Shown here piece by piece: positions 5,613-10,077 of a DNA stretch of 10,077 bases. This DNA comes from Candidatus Bathyarchaeota archaeon (GTDB lineage Archaea; Thermoproteota; Bathyarchaeia; Bathyarchaeales; Bathyarchaeaceae), in the NCBI GenBank assembly GCA_026014605.1, contig JAOZIC010000096.1:1-10077 (forward strand), written 5' to 3'. Below the pieces are notes generated by a model. It was not told the origin of the DNA. It ran no database searches and saw only the letters and a list, made by a program, of their open reading frames with translations. Within the stretch, counting starts at the first letter, position 1. Every line of letters begins with the position of its first letter. Made by a program: the position numbers and the translations under genes.

Positions 5613-7061
5613 GTGTCGGGATATGACGGTAAAAGACCGGAAACTAAAGAAGAATTTATCAAGTTATTGGCATCAGCCAAAAAAGAGGAAAGAAATCTAA
5701 AGAGGTCTAGCGGTAGTAGATCAACCAAACCGACAATAAAAGGTACAGCAGATATTTTGGGCATTCACAGGGACACATTGTATCAGTGGATGCGAGAGTT
5801 TGATGTTGATTTTTCTGACGCAGATGAACGAAAAATAGGTTTTGATGCTCCACAGAAAGCTAAAGAATCAGCATACCTTATCGGCGAAGCCCTGATGGGT
5901 GAGGGAACAGAAGTAGCTCACATAGATTTGCTGATAGGCGATAAAGACGGACCAGTTGGAGCTGCTTTTGCTAACGGTTTGTCGAATTTGTCGGCTGGAC
6001 ATACCCCGCTACTGGCAGTTATTCGTCCCAATCTTCCACCTAAACCGCACACATTGATTGTGCCAAAGGTTACAGTCAAAAACATGGACCAAACGGGCAA
6101 AATTTTTGGTCCTGCACAGGCAGCTGTTGCCAAGGCGGTTGCGGATTCTGTTGAAGAGGGCGTTATTCCCGAAGATAAAGTTGACGAATGGGTGATTGTT
6201 TGTAGCGTTTTCATTCACCCGCAGGCTAAAGATTACCGTAGCATCTACCACTACAACTACGGTGCAACAAAACTTGCGATTTCTAGGGCGCTTGAGAATT
6301 ATCCATCACTCCAAAAAATCATGTATGACAAAGACCGAGCCAAACACCCGATCATGGGATTCAATGTGCCAAGACTATGGAGACCACCTTACCTGCAGAT
6401 TGCGTTGGATGTTCCTAACATGGATAGAGTCAAGAAAATCATCAGCGAACTGCCAGACAGCGACAGAATCATACTTGAAGTCGGCACACCCCTGCTGAAA
6501 AAGTATGGAGTTAACGTGATTCGCGAACTAAGAACCGTAGCAAAAGACATGTTCATCGTAGCAGACCTAAAGACGTTAGACGTTGGAAAAGTAGAAGTTG
6601 ACCTAGCCTTCGAAGAAACCGCAGACGCAGTTGTAGTTGCAGGCTTAGCAACACCAGAAACAATCGACAAATTCATCAAAGAAGCAAAACGGCTCGGAAT
6701 CTACGCAATAATGGACCTAATGAACGTCGACGACCCCATTGCCAAACTTGCGTCACTGCAAAGGTTGCCTGATGTAGCAATTTTGCACCGTGCCATAGAC
6801 GCAGAAAAGACAGGAAAAACTCGTTGGGAAATAATTAAAGAGATGAAACAAAAGTTCCAAGGACAAAAATGCTTAGTTGCGGTTGCGGGCGGAATTACGC
6901 CACAAACAGCACCTGAAGCACTGGCAAACGGGGCAGACATAATTATTGTCGGACGTTACATAACCCAATCCAAAGACATAGAACGCGCAACCCGAGAATT
7001 CCTCAAAAGCACACAAGAAATGGCTGAAGACATCGACCTCTTCCGAGTGCACGTAGAGTAA
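5613..7061 (+). CDS. fae-hps: HTH / formaldehyde-activating enzyme / 3-hexulose-6-phosphate synthase fusion
   Basis: 482 residues. Residues 85-245 are a formaldehyde-activating enzyme: IGEALMGEGTEVAHIDLLIG with catalytic His103, FGPAQAAVAKAVADSVEEGVIP, and HYNYGATKLAISRA. Fae joins formaldehyde to tetrahydromethanopterin. Residues 259-480 are 3-hexulose-6-phosphate synthase, an OMP-decarboxylase-like barrel: ALDVPN (Asp266), EVGTPLLKKYGV, ADLKTLD (Asp318, Lys320, Asp323), LHRAID and AVAGGI. Fae-Hps fusions are known in archaea, where Hps working in reverse releases formaldehyde and makes ribulose 5-phosphate, and Fae traps the formaldehyde. Unusual here is an extra N-terminus (1-84): a charged helix (about 11-31), then a helix-turn-helix around 41-66 (GTADILGIHRDTLYQWM), resembling Fis-type DNA-binding helices. 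The start is GTG with GAGGGTGA 4 nt upstream; the frame is continuous with no ATG between the HTH and Fae parts. Confidence 0.92.
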   Translation: MSGYDGKRPETKEEFIKLLASAKKEERNLKRSSGSRSTKPTIKGTADILGIHRDTLYQWMREFDVDFSDADERKIGFDAPQKAKESAYLIGEALMGEGTEVAHIDLLIGDKDGPVGAAFANGLSNLSAGHTPLLAVIRPNLPPKPHTLIVPKVTVKNMDQTGKIFGPAQAAVAKAVADSVEEGVIPEDKVDEWVIVCSVFIHPQAKDYRSIYHYNYGATKLAISRALENYPSLQKIMYDKDRAKHPIMGFNVPRLWRPPYLQIALDVPNMDRVKKIISELPDSDRIILEVGTPLLKKYGVNVIRELRTVAKDMFIVADLKTLDVGKVEVDLAFEETADAVVVAGLATPETIDKFIKEAKRLGIYAIMDLMNVDDPIAKLASLQRLPDVAILHRAIDAEKTGKTRWEIIKEMKQKFQGQKCLVAVAGGITPQTAPEALANGADIIIVGRYITQSKDIERATREFLKSTQEMAEDIDLFRVHVE

Positions 7062-7102
7062 AAAGGGAAAATTTCATCCCTTTTCACCCTTTTTTGTTTT
7101 TT
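7061..7102 (+). terminator. Terminator between convergent fae-hps and ridA
   Basis: Stem AAAAGGGA (7061-7068) with TCCCTTTT (7077-7084), 8-nt loop, then a T-rich tract (7089-7102). It begins at the last base of the fae-hps stop codon. On the minus strand the same hairpin is followed by a short T run just beyond the ridA stop, so it may serve both genes. Confidence 0.7.
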
Positions 7103-7103
7103 A

Positions 7104-7481
7104 CTACTTTTTTGCTATTGCATCAATTTCTATTAATACACCAGTCATCAAACCTGCCTGCACAGTAGTTCGTGCTGGCGGATTTTGCACAAAATATGTG
7201 GCATAAACTGTGTTAAACGCTTGAAAATCACCCAAATCAGCTAGAAACACCGACGTTTTCACCACATCGTCCAACGTCAAGTCCACGCTTTCAAGAACAT
7301 GCTTTATGTTCTCAAGCACCTGAACTGTTTGTTCTTTGATTCCACCTTCAACAACATTTGAAGTTTTGGGGTTTAATGGAATTTGACCAGAAACAAAAAC
7401 TGATTCGCCATTTAGTATGGCTTGTGAGTATGGACCAACAGGTTCGGGAGCGTTTTTTGTGAAAACAACTTTTTTGGTCAC
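7104..7481 (-). CDS. ridA: RidA family enamine/imine deaminase (YjgF/YER057c/UK114)
   Basis: 125 residues, the usual family length. Known role: hydrolysis of reactive 2-aminoacrylate-type enamines and imines produced by PLP enzymes, releasing ammonia; it works as a trimer in the cytosol. The signature elements are present: APEPVGPYSQA with Tyr18, VFVSGQIPLNP, the substrate-binding Arg104 in PPARTTVQAG and Glu118 in VLIEIDAIA. The start is GTG at 7481, with a GAGGT ribosome binding site 9 nt upstream and a TATA-like AATGATATAT further up. Divergent from tatD and convergent with fae-hps. The substrate cannot be told from the sequence. Confidence 0.93.
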   Translation of the reverse strand: MTKKVVFTKNAPEPVGPYSQAILNGESVFVSGQIPLNPKTSNVVEGGIKEQTVQVLENIKHVLESVDLTLDDVVKTSVFLADLGDFQAFNTVYATYFVQNPPARTTVQAGLMTGVLIEIDAIAKK

Positions 7482-7518
7482 AGTTAACCGACCTCAATTA
7501 ATGATTGAACAGAAAACC

Positions 7519-7530
7519 AATATATCATTT
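7519..7530 (-). promoter_or_regulatory. TATA box of ridA in the ridA-tatD divergent region
   Basis: Minus-strand AAATGATATATT, about 40 nt before the GTG start, predicting a leader of about 16 nt carrying the GAGGT site at 7491-7495. The 126-nt gap must also hold the tatD promoter, for which the best candidate is only GGTTTTTAGC near 7557-7566. Confidence 0.45.
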
Positions 7531-7607
7531 GGCAACCGTAGCCATGTTGCAGAAAGGTTTTTAGCTCCAACAAAACTTCTCAGAACTAAAACAGGGCAGG
7601 TTAATCT

Positions 7608-8450
7608 ATGAGATTTATTGATGCACACATTCACCTAGCAGACGAAGACTACGCACAGAACATAGAAAAGGTAGTAGAAGAGGCAAAACAAGCAAATGTT
7701 GTCGGGTTAGTCGCCAACGCCATGGACTTAAACACAAGCCGCAAAAGCCTAGAGTTAGCCGCAAAGTTTCCGGGTCACCTGTATGCGGCGTTGGGAATTC
7801 ATCCTTGGAACACAAAAAAGTTGCAACCAAACGAAACACAAGACACAATTGATTTGATTTACAAAAATGCACAAAACAGTAACTTGGTGGCAGTTGGCGA
7901 AATAGGCTTAGACTCCACATATTCGGGAACTGGCGAACCCACTGAGGTTCAAAACCAAGTTTTCCATCAGATGCTGCTAGCGGCAGAAAAAACTGGATTG
8001 CCTGCGATAATTCATTCACGAGGAGCCACCAGTCAGATTGTTGAGATGCTTCCGTCGTATAAAATCAGCAAAGTTTTGTTGCATTGGTTTAGTCAGCCTC
8101 ACAGTTTAATTCCAACTATTGTGGACCGCGGTTACTACATTACAGAAGGCCCCACCGCATTGTATGTAAAAGGAATACGTGAGGTCATTGAGCAGATTCC
8201 GTTAACTAACCTTATGACTGAAACCGATGGACCTGTTCGGTTTAGGGGTCCGTTTAAGGACAAGTTTACTACGCCTTGTTTTGTGTTATCCGTGGTTGAA
8301 GCAATTGCAGAGATAAAAGAGACGACAAAAAGTGTGGTTGCGGACCAGATTTTCAATAATTTTGTGGACTTTTTTGGTGTAGAAGGCGTAAGGGATAAAA
8401 GGCATGATGAGGGCACAGTTGGTAGCATAAAAGGTAATAATGGACTATAA
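7608..8450 (+). CDS. tatD: TatD family metal-dependent hydrolase
   Basis: 280 residues of the amidohydrolase TIM-barrel fold. The metal and active-site residues expected in TatD proteins are visible: FIDAHIHL with His7 and His9, ALGIHPW at 61-67, AVGEIGLD with Glu98, IIHSRGA with His136, LLHWFS with His159 and TETDGP with Asp207. Family members are magnesium-dependent 3'-5' nucleases acting on DNA or RNA, some implicated in DNA repair; the archaeal substrate is unsettled. The C-terminal 20 residues are polar and variable. The start has only a weak AGGT upstream. It is followed after 20 nt by the S17e gene in the same direction. Confidence 0.9.
   Translation: MRFIDAHIHLADEDYAQNIEKVVEEAKQANVVGLVANAMDLNTSRKSLELAAKFPGHLYAALGIHPWNTKKLQPNETQDTIDLIYKNAQNSNLVAVGEIGLDSTYSGTGEPTEVQNQVFHQMLLAAEKTGLPAIIHSRGATSQIVEMLPSYKISKVLLHWFSQPHSLIPTIVDRGYYITEGPTALYVKGIREVIEQIPLTNLMTETDGPVRFRGPFKDKFTTPCFVLSVVEAIAEIKETTKSVVADQIFNNFVDFFGVEGVRDKRHDEGTVGSIKGNNGL
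8425..8434 (+). promoter_or_regulatory. Possible internal TATA box for the S17e gene
   Basis: GCATAAAAGG inside the end of tatD, about 40 nt before the S17e ATG. It would allow ribosomal protein synthesis independent of tatD. Weak evidence. Confidence 0.3.
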
Positions 8451-8470
8451 TTCACGGAAGGCATGTGAAA

Positions 8471-8692
8471 ATGGGTAAAGTGCGTACAGAACAAGTGAAA
8501 AGAGTAGCTCGCGAGTTGTTAGAGAAGTATCCGTCCAAGTTTTCTGCAAATTTTGAAGCAAACAAGAAACTTGTGAATGATTACACAAACATTTCTTCAA
8601 TAAAACTTAGAAACCGAGTTGCCGGTTACGTTTCTAGGTTGGCAGCAGCCTCGTCTGGTTACGACATAGACGAAGAAGACGAAGAACAGTAA
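8471..8692 (+). CDS. rps17e: Ribosomal protein S17e (eS17), small subunit
   Basis: 73 residues from the ATG at 8471. This protein is found in archaea and eukaryotes only and is a component of the 30S subunit. MGKVRTEQVKRVARELLEKY at the N-terminus, the following basic KYPSKFSANFEANKKLVN-type segment (20-37) and a short helical part (to about 63) are characteristic; the last dozen residues are acidic (DIDEEDEEQ). An in-frame GTG 6 nt upstream is possible, but GGAAGG at 8456-8461 lies 9 nt from the ATG and only 3 nt from the GTG, so the ATG is preferred. Followed by a hairpin terminator. Confidence 0.95.
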   Translation: MGKVRTEQVKRVARELLEKYPSKFSANFEANKKLVNDYTNISSIKLRNRVAGYVSRLAAASSGYDIDEEDEEQ

Positions 8693-8696
8693 AACT

Positions 8697-8723
8697 GAAG
8701 AGCCTGCAGGGTTCTTCATTTTT
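8697..8723 (+). terminator. Terminator after S17e
   Basis: GAAGAGCC (8697-8704) pairs with GGTTCTTC (8710-8717), one G-U pair, 5-nt loop, followed by ATTTTTG. It begins 5 nt after the stop codon. Confidence 0.65.
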
Positions 8724-8729
8724 GTAAGC

Positions 8730-8738
8730 TTTTTATAA
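8730..8738 (+). promoter_or_regulatory. TATA box of the hypothetical-moaD pair
   Basis: TTTTTATAA, about 50 nt before the TTG start, predicting transcription from about 8758-8762 and a leader with GAGGGT at 8772-8777. Confidence 0.55.
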
Positions 8739-8784
8739 CCACTTGCACATCTTTATTCAATATTCAAACAAGAGGGTAACCTAG

Positions 8785-9174
8785 TTGTCGACCATGGACG
8801 GTTATCGAAAAGGCTGGGCGGTTCGCTATCTGCGAGAGGCAAAAGCAGAGTTAATTGCAGCAAAAAACACTCCGTACATGGCGGCAGGTTTTATCATTGA
8901 AGCATTATCCAAAGCCCAAGCAGCCATCTACTACAGTTTAGGCGACCCCTCGGTTATTGTTCCAATAGTCACTGAAGCAATTCAAAGCCAACAATGCATC
9001 GAAGAGCCAGTACTGAATTTTTTGGTTGAAATCGAAAAAGCTCTCCAACAACTGGCTCAGAACCCTAAAACAGACAACGAACAAGCAATAACCCAAGTCA
9101 ACGACATAATCGAGTTTACCTCAGAGATTGTGGAGCTTTTCGGAGACCGAACTCCCGAACTAAAAGAGAGTTAA
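8785..9174 (+). CDS. Uncharacterised all-helical protein
   Basis: 129 residues; I do not recognise the family with confidence. It is predicted almost entirely helical. Residues 7-54 (WAVRYLREAKAELIAAKN, then AAGFIIEALSKAQAAIYYSLG) have the spacing of a helical hairpin like that of HEPN-type domains, but the R-x(4-6)-H motif of nuclease HEPN proteins is not present. A second helical half (about 75-120) is acidic. No signal peptide or membrane segment is visible. The start is taken as TTG at 8785 because GAGGGT lies 7 nt upstream; the ATG at 8794 would be 16 nt from it. The stop is 4 nt before the MoaD/SAMP-like gene, so the two are almost certainly co-transcribed and may act together. Confidence 0.8.
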   Translation: MSTMDGYRKGWAVRYLREAKAELIAAKNTPYMAAGFIIEALSKAQAAIYYSLGDPSVIVPIVTEAIQSQQCIEEPVLNFLVEIEKALQQLAQNPKTDNEQAITQVNDIIEFTSEIVELFGDRTPELKES

Positions 9175-9178
9175 ACAA

Positions 9179-9472
9179 ATGGTTATCCAAGTAAATGTTA
9201 GGTTTTTGGGTGTATTCCAGCGGCTTTGTGGAAAGAAACAGTTTCAGTTAGAACTAGAAGAGCCAGCAACTGTTAAACAGGCAATAACCAAGCTTACTGA
9301 AACGTTTTCAGACGAGTTCAAGCAGGTTCTTGTTGATTCACAACTAAACGACCCCAGACCAAACGCGTTGATTCTTGTGGGCGGAAAAGAAATCAATGCC
9401 TTACAAGGACTGGAAACCGAAATAAAAGACACTGAAGAACTCGTACTAATTCCGATGGTTCACGGCGGCTAA
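9179..9472 (+). CDS. MoaD/ThiS/SAMP-like ubiquitin-fold protein
   Basis: 97 residues of the beta-grasp fold: strand VNVRFLGVF, strand QFQLELEEPATV, helix KQAITKLTETF, the NALILVGGKEI strand pair and the C-terminal strand ELVLIPMVHGG. The protein ends exactly in Gly-Gly, the tail that E1-like enzymes adenylate. In archaea such proteins act as sulfur carriers (molybdopterin or tRNA thiolation) or as SAMP protein modifiers, or both; the sequence does not decide. Length is normal. There is no strong ribosome binding site (only GAGAG at about 9166-9170), which fits translational coupling to the helical protein ending 4 nt upstream. No moaE or E1 gene is next to it in the window. Confidence 0.88.
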   Translation: MVIQVNVRFLGVFQRLCGKKQFQLELEEPATVKQAITKLTETFSDEFKQVLVDSQLNDPRPNALILVGGKEINALQGLETEIKDTEELVLIPMVHGG

Positions 9473-9490
9473 ACGGGGTTAAACAACAGT

Positions 9491-9655
9491 TTAGTTCGCT
9501 TTCTTTGCGTGTGCCTCTACAAGTTTTTTGACACGTTTTTCCATCTCTAACTCGTGGACGTGTTCTGGAGGTGGCGGCGGCAACTGTTTTAAATATTCTT
9601 CCAACGAAAGCTCGTTTCGGGCAACGCCCTTTTGTTGCTTTCTATGGGTTGGCAT
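9491..9655 (-). CDS. Small charged protein of 54 residues with a proline run (hypothetical)
   Basis: Short frame on the minus strand, ATG at 9655 to TAA at 9491. The N-terminus is basic (MPTHRKQQKGVARNE), the middle reads LSLEEYLKQLPPPPPEHVHE with five prolines in a row (26-30), and the C-terminus is a charged helix (ELEMEKRVKKLVEAHAKKA). The composition and codon choice look protein-like, unlike the overlapping frame. There is no ribosome binding site, but TTTATT at 9682-9687 lies 27-32 nt before the ATG, the arrangement of a leaderless archaeal mRNA. It is convergent with the MoaD-like gene, 18 nt between stops. I recognise no family; the proline run would call for aIF5A during translation. 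Confidence 0.6.
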   Translation of the reverse strand: MPTHRKQQKGVARNELSLEEYLKQLPPPPPEHVHELEMEKRVKKLVEAHAKKAN

Positions 9656-10044
9656 ACCATATATGATGTTTGAAGCGGCAAATAAACCTGCTGTACATAA
9701 ACTTTTGAAGATGTTACCAACCGTTGTTCATTGAAAACATTGGTTAATCTTGCATTTTCATTCAAAGACCAAGCTTCAACATGTTCGCATAAGATTACTG
9801 TCATATCCATTCTTGTTCATACGTCCGCGGAGCTACAACATTGCCGTAACGCAGTAAAAAACGCAAAAAAGCTGGTCACAAATACACTTCTTTGAGATAT
9901 TGCATTTATATTCTTAATATATAGTCTAAATACAGCCAAAAAACATTGTTGCAAAGTACCAAAAACAATGTTAAAAACCCAAAAATTTGTTGAACATTTT
10001 TCACTTCTTGTTTTGACAACCAATATACCCCATGAACCCGTATC
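9656..10044. other. About 390 nt AT-rich region without a convincing gene
   Basis: It holds TATA-like stretches (TTTATATT near 9905, TAATATATAG near 9915), a 9-bp inverted repeat at 9942-9972 and a possible tRNA promoter element ATATAC at 10023-10028. Two frames of about 70 residues on the minus strand have no ribosome binding site, recognisable motif or plausible composition and are not called. Confidence 0.5.
9942..9972. repeat. 9-bp perfect inverted repeat with 13-nt spacer
   Basis: AACATTGTT at 9942-9950 and AACAATGTT at 9964-9972. On the minus strand the hairpin would be followed by TTTTGG, so a weak terminator is possible; a protein binding site is the alternative. Confidence 0.5.
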
Positions 10045-10077
10045 ACAGGGGTGCCCGAGTAAGGGAGCACGCTTGGA
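10045..10077 (+). tRNA. tRNA-Ser(GGA)-like 5' half, cut by window edge, abnormal D-arm
   Basis: TGCCCGAGT matches positions 8-16 of class II (Ser/Leu) tRNAs, and GGAGCACGCTTGGA matches the end of the D-arm and the anticodon stem and loop of serine tRNAs reading UCC (anticodon GGA). The last bases before the edge are the anticodon itself. D-stem CCC/GGG is present, but the D-loop is only GAGTAA and lacks the conserved G18-G19, and one extra base lies between D-stem and anticodon stem. A TATA-like ATATAC is about 20 nt upstream. It may be a real tRNA with an odd D-arm, a decayed copy, or another structured RNA; a 3' half cannot be checked. With the stem shifted by one, the anticodon would read TGG (Pro), which fits less well. 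Confidence 0.4.

Noticed and set aside
9480..9493. Short hairpin TAAAC-AACA-GTTTA between the convergent moaD-like and small-protein genes
   Set aside because: Only five A/T-rich pairs and no T-tract; too weak to call a terminator.
9589..9810. 73-residue open frame on the minus strand overlapping the 54-residue protein
   Set aside because: No ribosome binding site or motif, and it runs out of frame over the better supported small gene; its C-terminal part reads as a frame-shifted version of that gene.
9817..10023. 68-residue open frame on the minus strand
   Set aside because: Rich in F, V and C in an AT-rich stretch, no upstream signals, and it covers the inverted repeat at 9942-9972.
1..10077. 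CRISPR array, insertion sequence, transposase or prophage genes
   Set aside because: No regularly spaced repeats, no terminal inverted repeats around a transposase-like frame, and no integrase or phage-type protein on either strand.

Overview
The window looks like chromosomal DNA from an archaeon, probably a mesophilic member of the Thermoproteota such as a Bathyarchaeia-type lineage. The archaeal call is firm and the lineage is inference. Evidence for archaea: the aspartate-semialdehyde-fed aromatic pathway (ADTH synthase plus type II dehydroquinate synthase), ribosomal protein S17e, a Fae-Hps fusion enzyme, and genes preceded by TATA boxes and short leaders with GGAGG- or GGTGA-like ribosome binding sites.

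Left third (1-3323, minus strand): one tight four-gene operon, aspartate kinase, aspartate-semialdehyde dehydrogenase, ADTH synthase and 3-dehydroquinate synthase II. The last gene runs off the left edge. Genes overlap by 7 or 4 nt or are 5 nt apart. Together they turn aspartate into aspartate semialdehyde and then into the first carbocycle of aromatic biosynthesis. A TATA box at 3389-3396 with an inverted repeat beside it is the likely promoter.

Middle (3543-7061): glyA (serine hydroxymethyltransferase, minus strand, with hairpin terminators), a 46-residue ribbon-helix-helix-like protein (plus strand), and then the most unusual gene. This is a single 482-residue frame with an N-terminal DNA-binding-like helix-turn-helix, a formaldehyde-activating enzyme domain and a 3-hexulose-6-phosphate synthase domain. 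Its promoter is surrounded by inverted repeats. SHMT and Fae both make methylene-tetrahydromethanopterin (or an equivalent carrier), so this block has a one-carbon and pentose-synthesis theme.

Right third (7104-10077): ridA (minus strand) divergent from tatD and the S17e gene (plus strand). These are followed by an unrecognised helical protein coupled to a MoaD/ThiS/SAMP-like ubiquitin-fold protein ending in GG. A convergent 54-residue proline-containing small protein follows, then about 390 nt with no convincing gene. The right edge cuts through a sequence resembling the 5' half of a tRNA-Ser with an abnormally short D-loop. No CRISPR array, insertion sequence or other mobile element is visible.
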